Assembly: GCA_002270565.1 (NCBI GenBank)
Contig: NQMI01000006.1
Location: 640,244-704,243 of the forward strand
Source: Stenocarpella maydis
Taxonomy: Eukaryota; Ascomycota; Sordariomycetes; Diaporthales; Diaporthaceae
Direction of reading: 5' to 3'
Length of the DNA: 64,000 nucleotides
The notes beneath the pieces were generated by a model. That model was not told the origin of the DNA, made no database searches, and saw only the letters and a list, made by a program, of their open reading frames with translations. The stretch's first letter is position 1. The number at the start of each line of letters is the position of its first letter. Of this stretch, positions 1-12,201 are shown piece by piece. A program made the translations under genes and the position numbers.

Positions 1-61
1 ACCCCATCCTCTGGGGTGTATTTCTTGGTTTCTCTATGGCCTTGGTCTGCTTGCCACCCAT

Positions 62-389
62 AAGGCAGAGCCTCTCCGCCAGCTTTCACAGGGCCAGCTG
101 GTATGTCCTCATCTTCTGGCGGCTCTCGAGAGCCTTTCTACTCCTTTTCCCTTGGACTTGTACATGGTGACGAAGAATTCTTCTGGAAGGCTAAGATGAT
201 GTCAGTATATTTTTCAACCGAAAGGAGATAAGTTGGAGGTTCTCACAATTTCCGCGTTCTGACGATCGCAGCCTTCTGCTGCGGGGTCTGCTTGTTGTTC
301 ACAAGGCAGAGCCGCCCCACCAGCTTTCGCAGGGCCAGCTGGTATGTCCTCATCTTCTGGCGGCTCTCGAGGGCCTTTTTACTCTTTAC
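62..389 (-). repeat. Two direct copies of a coding-like segment
   Basis: Two copies of about 88 bp, at 62-148 and 303-389, are offset by 241 bp and differ at few positions. Read on the minus strand both encode a similar basic helical stretch starting LESRQKMRTYQLAL. In the left copy the codon after that stretch is TGA (86-88); in the right copy it is CGA (327-329). The left copy is therefore a duplicate broken by a CpG-to-TpG type change. They look like the 3' part of the decayed gene to their right. Confidence 0.75.
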
Positions 390-3229
390 ACCTTTGGTTT
401 GTACACCACTGAGTCCGCTGCATTGTAGCAGCGGTTCAAGAAGCATCTGCCCACCAGTTGCCCTGCTGGTCCTTGTTCAGGCCAGCAGCGGCGGTCGGCA
501 GCACCGTTGATACTGACGCCGGTGATCCCGGCGAGTGCGAGGCAGACGCGGTGACGGCTGCCGTCTCAGTCGTTTTTGTCGAGGGATTCAAGATCAAGAC
601 CTGTCTGTCAGATGGCTTTCGTACCAGGACGACCCCGAATGGTATCGGCTTTCCAGAAATACCTTGTTGCTGCATCAGGCCTGCTGTGGCTGAAGGTGAG
701 CTCCTCTGAGCTCTGGGTGACGACATCTTCCCTGCGCCGGGTGTGGCCTTGGAGCGTAGCGCTGCTTCAGGGCTCCTCTGAGTCCAATCCTGGACAGCCA
801 ACACGACTCCACCAGCAGCTGCAGCTTCAGGTAGAGCGTGGGTGTCGTCATCGGAGTTGAGCTCGCTACTGACCCTTTGGTCGCTGACAGGTGAAGGGGC
901 TCGATAGTGTTGTATACTACCGAACGGAGCATTGGGCCGGGCATGGTATTCGTTTGTCCCACACCGCGTTTGATAGGCAGGGATGCGCTTGATGGTAGCT
1001 GAGCTGGCGATCTTGCCAATTGGATTCATCTCTGGCGGCGGGGGTGGGGGTCTGGCCATGAAGACGAGGTTGCCGGCAAGAGACACGGCCGAATGGCTCT
1101 CGAGGAGACAGAGATCCATCGGGATGTTATGTCCAGTCTCCGCTAAACGCGTCTATGAGAGGGGAACTCGCAGGCCCAGGGTCGGACCCTCTGGTCCAGA
1201 TGGGCGCTTGCCATGGAATAGGCAGGTCGGATGAGCCAAAGACAGAATTTAGGCCACTGGGTATGCTCGAGCTGGCGCCCAGGGCGCTGAAGCTGCGGTT
1301 GCTAATCGTGAGGCTGACGGGGCGGTCGTCAGTGGCCAGGGGTCGGACACGGGTCTCGCCGATGGGGCCAGGTACGGTTCCGGATCCGGTGCGCCAATTG
1401 GATGTGACGAGGCTGGCCGGGGGGTTGTCAATGGCCAGGGGGCGCTGCTGCTCGAGCGCCCTCTTCTTCCACCAGCTGCGTCCTCGTCCGGCTAAGAGCC
1501 CTGAATGGCTCGTTTGGCTTCAGAAAAGAGCCGTTTTCCGAGAAGACTCTTGCCATGTAGTCGCGGGAGATGCGGCGGTACGACCTTGCCTCTAGCCGCC
1601 ACTCGACGGACGGCTCCGTGATGAGGAGGTCCTCGATACTGTGGCCCATGTAGAGGACCATCAGGACTAGGCGGTGGTAGAAACGGCCGAGCATCTTGGC
1701 ATAGTCACCCCAGGAAAGGCCGTCGACGACCTGGTCCTGCTTGATCAGCCGCCACTTCCTCAGGGTGGCGAAGTCGGTGGTCTTGAGAGGCACTGCGTGG
1801 AGCAATCCCGAGGATGGTTCCCATCTCGACAGCAGAGCCGAGGCTTCCTTTAACCCTGAAAGCCCCTGTGGGCTTTAGTGGGAGCCAGAACCACCGGTGT
1901 TGACAAGGCAACAACTCGAGGAATGGATTCTGACCAGAAGGGGGACTCTCTGATTTGGCTCGACGCCAAGCGACTCAGGGAGTTGAAAGAAGGTGAGAAG
2001 GTTGTCGCTATCCCCAAGGCCAAGATGTGGTCCGAGAGGCTCGGTCTCGTTTGATACGAGCCTGAAGGCTTGGACATAGGAGGTGTAGGGCGCCTCTGTG
2101 CCCATGCCCCCCTTCACTACGGTCGTGTGAGGTAGGACAGCACGCCCGTGCGTCTCGCTGACAAAGCTGCCATCGACGTCTCTGATACGAACAAGGACCT
2201 TGGAAGCCCTTCAGCTTCTCGGCGAGCCTGGGGAATATGTTGCTCTGCCTGGCCGCCTGGATGACGCCCCGGATGGCATCTCTCTCGGCGGCGGTCCGGG
2301 CTCGAACCGGACTTTGCGGCAGAGCTGGGCTCGGCGCGGCGACACTCACTGGGCTCTGAGTCGCTCATAGTGGCCTGCGGGACCGGATTCGGCGCAGCAG
2401 TGCTGGTGTCTGGGGCCTCCTTGCCCATGGAACGCCGTTGATTGGAGAGCATCCGCCAGGAAGACCACCGTTTTTGTCGGGGGCAGGGCGCCTCTGTGCC
2501 CATAGCACCACCGTTTCTGGAAGTGGATGGGGAGGACAATCATTCCCTCGTTAGAGGTTACCCGACGGGGAATGTTGCTCAGCTCGACCGGGAGGATGCC
2601 AACAGGTACGAGTCGCGTGAACTGACCACTGCCACGGCCGTAGCAGTATGACATGGCCTCGTCCATGTCTGCGTCGGCGATGACCATACCAGTTTTGGGG
2701 CGCATGGTCTTGTAGTCGCCGGGCCCGTACGCCTCTTGCTTCGGCTCGTCCTCCCGGCCTCGAGGATGGTTCTCCAGCACGCTGGCCTGGAGGATGCGGG
2801 CCATGTCATCTCGGGAGAATCCCTGGTCGTCGGCCGGGGCATCGGCCATGCTCCTCTCGATGACGCATGGGAGCTGCTGGTCCTCGTCCTCGTCCTTGTT
2901 CCCGCCCATGCTGGCGTCAGCGATGACCTCACCCGTTTTTGGGTGCATGGTCGCGGCCTGTCTGGTGGAGGAAATCTGCTTGCCCAGGTTTCATGCGTTG
3001 TGTTGGTCGCTGAGGGATGCTTCGTTGTGACTGAAGCCTCATCCGCGACGCAGTCATGGCACACGGTGAATCGACCTGCGGCAAACCCAGCGGCCAGAGC
3101 CAAGGGTTTGCCGAGCTGACCACAACCGGCTCCAGGAGTAGGAGAAATCCTGATGCTTGCCACTTTGACTGCCGTCCGTTGACCAACGGCCTTGTCACAT
3201 GCACGTTGAGTGGGCGCGCAACTCTGCAA
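243..3229 (-). pseudogene. Decayed or heavily split coding region, family unnamed
   Basis: Several long coding-like blocks on the minus strand follow one another in different frames: 2346-2948 (acidic, with RDDMARILQASVLE and SGQFTRLVPV), 2008-2349 (AAERDAIRGVIQAARQSN), 1875-2117, 1428-1805 (WGDYAKMLGRFYHRLVLMV) and 436-1119 (starting MARPPPPPPE after an upstream stretch). Residue composition is protein-like in each block, and the frame changes between blocks often lack convincing splice sites, which suggests frameshifts rather than introns. The phrase ending in RLVPV resembles what I recall beside CCCH zinc fingers in fungal proteins, but that is memory only. It could instead be an intron-rich live gene; transcript data would settle it. 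Function unknown. Confidence 0.4.
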
Positions 3230-6009
3230 ATGCTCCAGTGCCTGCCCGCAAACATATCGTCAGCAACCGATCACACAATATAGTTTATGTCCTTGTCAAA
3301 ACTTACCGAATGACCTTGCAGTTACATGCCACTCCTGGCGCTTGCAAGCAGCACAGCCCAATTCGTTCAGCTCGATTGGATCGGAGCTTGGCAGGCCACC
3401 ACCAGTGGATCCATCAACGCCGTCCGCGGGACGGCTTGCAACCAGCTAAGGTTGGCAAGGTAGAGGGCCCCTCAGCGATGAGAAGGCAAACCCCTCGTTC
3501 CAGTCTGTGGCGTCGCATGTATAGTGGAGCGTCTGGAGCTGCTCGATGTGGAGGAGCATGAGTGATAGCCACGCCCACCATTGGGAACCGGACTGGGAAT
3601 CTACTTCATTAGCTTCGTTTCTGATGATGATTGATGACTTCAGTGAAACCTTTGTGACAAGACACACGCCAGGCTGCCAGCGATCTAAGTTGCCAAGCGC
3701 ATCCAGAGCCTGGCATAATCTAGTACGCTGACTCGCAGCGGCCGGATTGTGATACCGGAACTAAGAATGCACAGAGATAGGCAGAGCTCGACCAGCCGAT
3801 ACTTTGCCCAGTGTCTCCGGTGATAGAAGACTTGTGCGCGATGGAGGGGAGGAGGAACAAGAACGATAGGAGAAAGAATGGGGAGACGATTGGGGCAGAG
3901 CAGTCGTGTGATAGGACTGGCAGAAGGATGAGGATCGGCGGATAGAAGAAAAGAGACAGGTTTTGGAGACGAGGCTCAGAGCATGTGATGTTGTGGGTTT
4001 CTGCGTCCTTTGTTTCGGATGAAATGGAACGTTTCAGGCTCAACTTGCCTGATTGCCAGCATCTGTTGACCAAGAGTCTATGATGTGGATGACTTCATGG
4101 CGCCAAGCTCCGAGGTTGTTTGGGGAGGGTGAATGGTTGTTGCAAAGGGTGGGCTCAATATGTTCTGCAAGTGTGCGGGCAGAGGTGAGAGCTCAGAGAT
4201 GGGAGGGTAAGCAAACGCCAGGTAGGAATTGAAGCAAACGTGGGCATGACAAAAGAAGAGGTTTTAGGAAAGAGCAGCTGGCCAAAAGATGACTGGAGGA
4301 GGTGATAGCTGTGCCGCTGGGTGATTGTGGGAACTGGGTGTGCGGGCGACTGGCATATTTTGTTGTTGATCGATGATCGATTCTTGAAGGATCAGGGGCG
4401 TTTTCACACTTACAAGCCTTGCAATACCAGCCAGCTGCTCAACTTGCTTGCTCGTCGTATTCCTCATGAGAAGAGTGATGAAGTTCCTCTGAACTTCGAC
4501 CCCACCCCCCCCCCACCAAATACTTGCGCCGTGGTGTGAACTTCTTGTGTCTCGCGGTCTTCACGGTAGCTGCTGGCACAATCTTTGCAGAGGATTGAGT
4601 TAGCCAGCAAGACCTGGGGCGAGGCTTCGTAGAAAAATGTGGTCGAAGGCTAGGGGCTGCAAAAGAGACAGAGGATGGGAGGGCAACAAGTAATGGTGAA
4701 TTGGGGCGAGATAAAAGAAATGATTGGGTGGGTGGAGAGAACTTACCTCAGAGGACCGTCGGGGCACACGCCGACCGGATTGGTATCGACAGGTACGAGG
4801 CTGTCCCTATGGACAGTGATCGGCCGACAGATCAACCCAGCTTTTGCAATTGTTAGATGCCCACAGAGACACCATAGAGAAGAATGTTTTGGGGGTGAAG
4901 TATTTGTGCGTTTGGCGATACTCAGAGGAAGTGACCGGGCGACTCCCCGCCCGGTCACCGCCTCTGAGTATGCGTTGGTGATGGAGGGGCACAGAAGGAT
5001 GTTCTTCGAGACGGGGATACCAGTATTGGAGGGGAATGAAGTGAGAACAACGAAGAAGACTTCGACGAGGCGACAGGAGGGGATACTGATGGATGTAATG
5101 TGGCACGGAAAGGGATGATGGTAGAACAAACACACTGCCGCGAGACACTTGTGGTTTGAAGTGTAGGCTGACGGTGATGGAGTTGCTGGGACGAGAAGGG
5201 GTTGTTGTTCTGGAGAAGAAGAGTGGATGGTTGTGCTCGTGACGGTAACGGGTAGAAGAAGAGTTGAATTTCCTGACCTGCTTGTGACTGGGGCCCACCG
5301 ACGCACCCACCCTGTGGGCAACTGGACGAGTGCCCCACAGTGGCCCTCAGAGAAGATACAGTTGAGCTGTGTCGTGGGTTGAAGGAAAGGAAGAGAAAGG
5401 GGGGGGGGATAATTCAGGAGTGTTGTGTTCGAGGAAGGTTTAAATAGGAGTGGATGGGTGGGTGATGGGTGGGTGATGGGAAGCAAGAACGATGATCCGG
5501 GAACATCGAAGTTGAGTGCGGCTGGCACCCAACTCGGCAACGCAATCTACTGCAGTCTATCTAGGTACCTAGGTACACAATTTCTGGTGCCGGAACCTGA
5601 TTCGCTGAGAACTGATGATTTTCCGTCGTAGACCGTCTCCCTTCACTAATGTTTACAGTCTGGTGCCAGAACACTGCGGAACATCGCAGGAGCCAGACAC
5701 ACAATCCTGAATTACAACTAACGCCCAAGAACACCGCTGGCGAACGATCAATTTAATTATTGTCTGGATTCACCAAGGGGAACCACCATAGACTCACGGT
5801 TAGGATCACTATCTTAGTTGTCCGTGGATCAGCTCTGCGCAGTTCACTCGGGAATGTCCATGGAAAGCCTGTGTTGACTTCTTGCTTTTTTAAATTATCA
5901 TAGATGGTGATGAGTCTGTCATTTCCTATATCGACTCAATACCTGGGATCTACCCTCCTAGGCGGTTCCGCCGCTCAGCACGCCTTTAGCTACTTAAGTA
6001 GCTAGGCAT
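3230..6009. other. Intergenic, no confident gene; contains a long hairpin
   Basis: Only short overlapping frames are seen. A GTAAGT donor-like signal reads on the minus strand near 4745, preceded by an open stretch from about 4833 that ends VGVCPDGPLR, so one exon of an unrecognised minus-strand gene may lie here, but I could not connect it to a start or a stop. Poly-C runs (4500-4513) and a poly-G run (5400-5408) are present. The hairpin at 4918-4971 is listed separately. Confidence 0.4.
4918..4971. repeat. Near-perfect 23-bp-stem hairpin
   Basis: The arms ATACTCAGAGG..GTGACCGGGC and GCCCGGTCAC..CCTCTGAGTAT pair at 21 of 23 positions around an 8-nt loop (GACTCCCC). Only two adjacent mismatches interrupt the stem. 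There is no T-run after it, no repeat family is recognised and the flanks are not repeated. It could be a small foldback element, a structured transcript end or a small-RNA precursor. Confidence 0.8.
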
Positions 6010-6420
6010 CTAGGTGCTCATGGCCGCCAGTCTTCCGGACTTCTGTGTATCCGTCCACCTCCTCCTCCTACTTTTCCTCCTCCTGTCTTCTTCCCTCTGA
6101 TCCTCCCTTCGTTTCGCCTCGAGAGCCTTGGCTTCGGCGTCCTCCACCTTTTTTGCCTTTTCTTTGCGGCGTTGTTCGCCCTCGCACAGCTGACATGGAT
6201 TAAATTTCGTGTAGCATTGGGTGGGGTGCTTGTAGCACAGGAAAAGGTGTCTGCCAAAGCAGGACGCGATCGGTGATCTTTTGCAATCCGGGCTGTTTGA
6301 AACTTTATGTCAACATTTGTGGCCACAGCGTGGTCATCATGATATAGATCTACGTCACCAGCGATGCTTGCTACCATTGGCAGCTGAGGGATTTGCCGGT
6401 TTCTTGTATTTACTTCCCAT
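6010..6420 (-). CDS. Small Cys/His-rich protein with basic helical tail
   Basis: Two exons, 6359-6420 and 6010-6292, are joined across a 66-bp GT-AG intron (donor GTGACG, acceptor AAACAG, phase 2) to give 114 residues. The splice is supported because it creates a compact metal-binding pattern: C21-x2-C24, C32, H36, C40, H43, C47 and C54-x2-C57, all within about 37 residues. The rest (from about residue 60) is a charged Lys/Arg/Glu-rich segment likely to be one helix, ending in a run of Arg. The start is the ATG beginning MGSKYKKP; the frame is open further upstream but has no better ATG. It is probably a nuclear or nucleic-acid-associated zinc-binding protein. That is inference; no family is recognised. 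It lies 756 bp from a divergent gene that also combines a Cys motif with Lys-rich sequence. Confidence 0.72.
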
Positions 6421-7176
6421 ATTGACGGTGGGATTGGTTGGTATGGGAATGATTTGAGAGGGACTGTGTTTTGTGTGGTTCGTCTTTACCACCCGGTCTG
6501 CTGATACTGGAGGTGTCTCGTAAGCGAAAATGCTCGTGGGGGTATCAAAGAGGAAAGGAAGTTTGGAATTTTCCCTGGAATTTGATACAAAATGCCAAGA
6601 TGTGAACCTCAAGAATCACTTCAAAGCTCGCCCTGATGAGAGGTACGTACTCCCCGAGGTTCATTGCAGAAAAGGACAATATCAGAGGTGGAAAGTTGTA
6701 AATTAACATGGTGGTTGTTGGATGTGAAATAAAAATACGAACAACCTGAATGGGATACTCTAGTTACACAAAATCATCAAATGAGAGGGTTACCCTGTGG
6801 TTTGACTTGTAGGTCTTGAATAGAAGTTTCCCATGCCCATCAATGCCACATCACAGCTGTTAAGCTTGTCCTCTCAAGAATTGAGGTGCCGCGCTGTTTT
6901 TCGTGCTGATGGGTCCGTGCTCTATTATTGACGTGAATTAGAGTGGACCATAGTGAAGTGAAGCGCCGGCGACGTAGCGTCCAGCAAGCCTGCCGGGTGC
7001 AGTGTGATGAAACTATTTAGTACCTTGTGACAGTGCTGCCACAACCAAATTTGTGCACTCGGTGTCCAACCCTTCGATAAACCTGTTGACTGTTCGTCAC
7101 AAATTCTTCCCTTGTTCAGAAAACAAAACACCAAATATACCTCACAACAATCAAGACACCACACCCTACACTCACA

Positions 7177-8028
7177 ATGGTTCCTCTGAAGAAGACCGTT
7201 CGGTTCGAGAAGACTGCCTCTAGCAAGCGCATCGCCCATGGCAAGAAATCTGGCATCCGCAAGCGTTCTGTCTCTCGCAAGACTCTGGTCTATCGCAAGA
7301 AGGTTGCGACCAACAAGAAGGTCGCGGCCAGCAAGAAGGTTGCGGCGAGAAAGAAAGCTGCGACCAGCAAGGCAGATGCTGGTCGAAAGAAGAACAATTC
7401 CAAGCCGCCCCCTCCGCGCCCACGAGTAATCTGCCCAGGTTGCTTCACTGAGCTTGCCCTTCACGGGACGCTCTCCCCCGCCGATGCCTCAGTCTATGCC
7501 ACCACCGTTGACATGGGGGGCCTTGGCCTCAAGTGCGACAACGCCTCCTGTTCCCTCTACATTGAGGGTGTCCCACCAGTCGACAAAGATGCGCGGGTGA
7601 ACCCTGCCATCGAGGACTGCGTGAACAATGCCAAAGAGGAGCAGACTCGTGTGAAGATGGCAGAAGAGGAGAAGAAGAAAGAGAACAAGAAGAAGCTCCG
7701 TAAGCAGAAGAAAGCCAGCTACGCCGCAATGTACGATCCTTTCTCCAAGGCCAGGGGGAATCAGATCCAGGCGAGGATGGCCGTCCTCCGGCAGCAGCTA
7801 CGTGAGGAACAGGCCAAGAAGATGGAGAAGGGCTGGAGGAGGGTTGCGAGAGCCACCGCCAGGCTGGACAAGCTCACGAAGCGGGCGGAGGAGCGGCAGG
7901 CCTTCACCGAGTAAGTAATTCAGGTCCTCCTGTGTGTCATCAATGACCTTTGCCATGGACCCTGGCTTTGTTAATTGTCTTTCCAATGGGCTGACTTGCT
8001 ATTACATAGGACGATTGACACCGCCTGA
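7177..8028 (+). CDS. Lys-rich protein with four-Cys zinc-ribbon-like motif
   Basis: Exon 1 (7177-7910) encodes most of the protein. A GTAAGT donor, a GCTGAC branch site and a CATAG acceptor define a 99-bp intron, and exon 2 (8010-8028) adds five residues and TGA, for 250 residues in total. If the intron is retained, the frame stops at once at 7912-7914 (245 residues). Residues 1-80 are extremely basic, with repeated Lys-Lys-Val-Ala-Ala units like a nucleic-acid-binding tail. A C86-x2-C89 ... C120-x4-C125 motif follows, then a long charged helix (about 145-245) likely to form a coiled coil. A nuclear or chromatin role is inferred from composition only. The start is the first ATG of the frame, after the A/C-rich leader typical of fungi. 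Confidence 0.8.
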
Positions 8029-11000
8029 TCGTCAACTTTGATCAAAACACTCAATGCCTTCAGCATCATTTCTCATTCTTTATGAATGAAGTTGCCGGGC
8101 TATATAGCTCAGAAAGGGAATGGTGGGAGTGTTCACGCATCGTGAGGAGGATACAAGGTCCGGGACGGCTGGAGACAACAGGAGAGAGCAAAGGTCGTAC
8201 ATGTTAGGTCGCGGTCGATGGTGGTTCTTATAGACGTGCCTGATGAGCAGATGAGTCAGGCATGACCAATGAATGGATCTCGACTACTCATGTTGAAGTG
8301 TTCCTTGGTCGCATGCATTGTCAGGGCACGCAGGCTCAAGGGTGGACAAACTATAGCAGAGTCCTGAGATGCAAGCAAACATTCTAACATGGGTGATTAC
8401 CAAATAAGACAGCCGTCTGAGTCCACAAATGTTTGAACCTGGTCATACTATGGATTTGCAGTGCATCCAATTGTGCAGAGCGCTTCAGCACTGGTTGCAT
8501 GACGTTAAATCGTGGTGGGTCTGCCCCTCTCAGCCTTATCGGCGCTAGTTGTCTTATCGTGCCGGCCGCGACTAGTGGCTTTAGCCTTGTTAGTCACACT
8601 AGCGAATTGTCGCCAGCCTTGCCGGGCGGATGCCCCCCACCAATTGAATAACACCGACACAGGCATGCAGTCCCTCCTGAGACCACAGTTAATGCAGATG
8701 CATGTAAACATCCCCCAGTGGTCACCCTACCTGCAGTAGTAGCCCGCCGACGCATCCTTCCTTTCAACCCCTATTCCTTCTTTGAGCCTCAATCGGTCAG
8801 TCAGGCACAGCAACAAATCCTAGCACATTGTTTGTTATATGTGGCAAACGCTAATACCAAAATTCAGATCATCATACAGTCCGTTTTCCTTTCGAGGGCC
8901 TGATGGCCCAACTATTTCGTGAAGCTCTGCGTTTCGGTCGCGCATCGGGAATTAAAGCCAGCTCTGGTCGGGAAGGAAATAGGTTTAGCTACCGGAATTT
9001 CGCAAACCACGACGTCCTCGAACCTAGCGTCTGCTCTTCTCCTCGTGAGTGGCTCTCAGTCAGCATCACAAGAAGCGGCCAATCCCGCTGGTTGGGCCCG
9101 GTTGGTTACTTCGGTCTTTGGTGCAACGTCTCCGCCGCTTAAGTGGCGGAATGAGGTCATTTCCTCAGTCCGTTGTCGCTGGGAGGCTTGCGTCTAGTCA
9201 AGGATCCCAGATGGGCTGCTTGTTTACCAGCCGGAAGAACGTGGTGGCAAGCGCGAAGACGGGAACAGCCGCTCGCTCTCTAGTGCAACAGGTCTACCCT
9301 CCAGCTTATTACCGCTGACTCCTATCCGATCGATGGGCTAACTGCAGAATATAGGTCCCAACTGCTGTCCTTAGTTGACCAAAGGCAGAAGTGAGTCACC
9401 CAGCCGCGTCACTAGGCCATTATCAAGAGGAACGTCAATCGAAGATTTATAATTCAGGTTTGGATATTACGGCTAGGTTTTTGAGCTGGAAAGCTGGGAG
9501 TACAGGAAGAGGAGGATACAAGCAAGAGGAGGATACAAGTAAGAGGAGGATACAAGTTTATAACGGCCATATCCGACATTCTAGCCAAGCCAAGATCCCC
9601 GACAAAACTTCAACGGCCATCCCCCGGAAACCAAGAAGACAAATCTACGGACTATATCATCGCCAAGCATATTTGCTTATCCGAGTCATAGGCATGCAAC
9701 ATAATCATGCAGAGGTCCGCAAGGAGATGGAAGAGGCGATGCTGGAGGAAAGCTTGAATCTGAACAACGGATCAGTACAGCTGGGCTCACCTGTCACAAT
9801 TATCCGCCTTCGCGGGTATATCAGAATTGGAAGAGAGAACGTTGAACAAAGTGGCCCCAGCGTTATTGCGACGTGCTCCCGCGCGCACAAGATCCTGGAA
9901 CACATCACTATCCTACTTTGATTCGAATCAAGTATCGTCCTCTTGTTTACTCTTTCTCTCCCCGTCCTTGCATCATGGCAGGCGTTCTTATCACTAACTA
10001 CTTACTTTGTGCTGCAGTTCTAACTCCTAAGTATCGACGATCACACTTCTTGACCTCCCTCATAACTGGACACACAGCCAAGCCTTCTCCAACGGCTAGC
10101 GCTTGATACGCAATACAGATACACCGAAGTTTCCCGATGCGGAGTGGATACGCACAATTAAATTGAGTGGAATGAAGACACCTCTCCGCTGTATGGCGGG
10201 TCCACGGTAGGGCTGCTCAAGGCCTGAAAGCTAAGGTCAGGAAGGGACTATAACCAAAAGAATTTCATATCCCGTCCAGAGCGCTCAGTTATGACTCTGA
10301 TCCACTACCTTCGCTCAATTGGGTGTATTACACGACAGCGTTGACGGGCACGGCTTCAGGAACCTACTGGAGCACAATGTAACGGTAAATGTAGAATTTT
10401 GGGGGCCTTCTCTGCATTGGGTTTCAGAAGCATAGACATGTCTTCAGAAGAAGATTGGGCCTTTTTATAGTTATACGATAAATCTTTAAGGGTCTCTATA
10501 ACGCCCAACCGCATAGGCTTCTGGTTCCGGATAGCGTTCGGCTCCTGCACTGTCTGCTTCTCTTCGGGCTAGAGTACTGTGGCAATATATCAAGTATCAT
10601 CTTCCTTGGGGCTATGCCATTGGTTGTCCATAATTGGACTTGCCGAGGCCATGCCAGTGTCGTACCAAGAAATATGCGCCCCTGAGATCACATGTATCTC
10701 AAGTGGGGCTCTGACACCGGACGAACAGCTTGGCATGCTATGCGTTCTAAATCCCGCAGAAGTGGAAGCTTGCCTCTCTGGGATTGTACCAGAAGCCCAC
10801 AGAGGCTCCGGAGAGAGCAAGGCCGGCGCATATTCAAGCTGCACTGATAAGGGATAACGGAAAAACATTGCTGGGCATGAAGAGCCTTATGATGGCTCCA
10901 GCGTCCATTCTGCGCAGTCAGGCCTGGAATGACGGAAGGTCAGGGTTGCCAGCTAGTGACCGCTGAACCCTAACTCGTCTCATATCGATTTAGCATCAAG

Positions 11001-12201
11001 GTCCCAAGGGGAGCGCGATCCCTTTAGCATTACCAGAAACCAGTTCTTGTTCATGAGAACGGCAGACTGGTCGATCACCTTGCATCTAATATATGGACTA
11101 CCTACTCCAGTCACGGACCTTGCTCTCTCAGGCATACAAGCTCCTGCTGTGTCGAGGCCGCACGGCTGCCCCTGGACCATCACTGCAGCGCCTGGTGCAG
11201 ATGCCGCTATTTGGACAGGCGTAGTGATGGCTGTATTTCCAGCCACCACGCCTGACGTGCCTTATAAAAGGCTTGGAAAAATGACCTGCATATTGCCGGT
11301 GGTGCTGGACATGTGGTGAAGGAGTTTTGACACCAGAGGAGTTGAAGGACCGGAGCAAGCCGCAGATGGACTACAGTAGCTAGGTAGGTTACAGTGCCAA
11401 CAAGGCTTGACGTTATTTACCCACACTGATGAAGACGGCGTATGGTCGGCCGCAGGGTGAGGCTTTCTTGGAAGACCTATCAGATGAGACCCACAAGCCA
11501 ACGATGGGCACCCAAAGCCAGGGCTCACCTGCCCTGTACTGCTCTTCGCATGAAGTTTGAGCCCTGCGTAGGGCCGATCAGCATAGTTCGGGATGAACCG
11601 AACGCAAACCGTGCACGTTCAAAAACATGCTCTTGGGTGTTCCTGAGCTCAACGATAAAAATAGTCAAGCGCGAACTGCCAAGAAGCTGCGGTCTCCAGC
11701 TGGTCGATCCATATCATCTTATCGTATCCACACCCGCTCCATGCTTCCCCAGACAGTCTGGAATCCCCACCGTCTGAAACAGGAGGGCTTCCACTGCACA
11801 GCCAGCCAGCACGCAAGGTCATGACTCGGAGACGCACCGCAGCAGCGGCCGATACGCAAGGCTTGCTGGCCAGCCAAACTCATCTCCGAATTTAGATCTC
11901 CATCGCGGCTGTCATGCGTGTGAGCGAACCGGTCTCTTAGAGCTCTTGGCGATGGTCACAACGACAAGTTTAAATACTTACTTGTTCAGCCCTCCAAGGC
12001 TGAGATCGTTAGCCAACGGGTCTATTTCTTCAGCCAAATCAAATCTTCGGATACCTTCCCTTCTTTTATCGGGCCTCTGTGTGCCCGTTCGTCCCTCATT
12101 TCTAACGAACCAAGCCGCTCGAAGCTTTTTTTTTCCGGCCGGGAGCCACCTGATACTTTCCGCCACCAACCCACCAGCCTGCAAAACACCAGTCTTTCAC
12201 C
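8029..12201. other. Intergenic, no supported gene
   Basis: About 4.2 kb with only short, shadow-like frames on both strands. The longest (9391-9921, plus) is driven partly by a 17-bp tandem repeat and shows no recognisable domain. A pyrimidine-rich stretch at 12050-12200 just before the effector-like gene is consistent with its leader. I see no RNA gene or transposon end here. Confidence 0.5.
9507..9557. repeat. 17-bp tandem repeat, three copies
   Basis: The unit AAGAGGAGGATACAAG(C/T) occurs three times head to tail (9507, 9524, 9541) with one variable base. It is a purine-rich minisatellite; no function is indicated. Confidence 0.9.

Noticed and set aside
1155..1595. A 146-codon plus-strand frame
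   Set aside because: Opposite a more convincing minus-strand block; no domain or start context.
4743..5540. A 265-codon minus-strand frame, Ser/Thr/Pro-rich
   Set aside because: Low-complexity pyrimidine-rich DNA with no domain; only its last part near a GTAAGT site looks exon-like, and that could not be extended.
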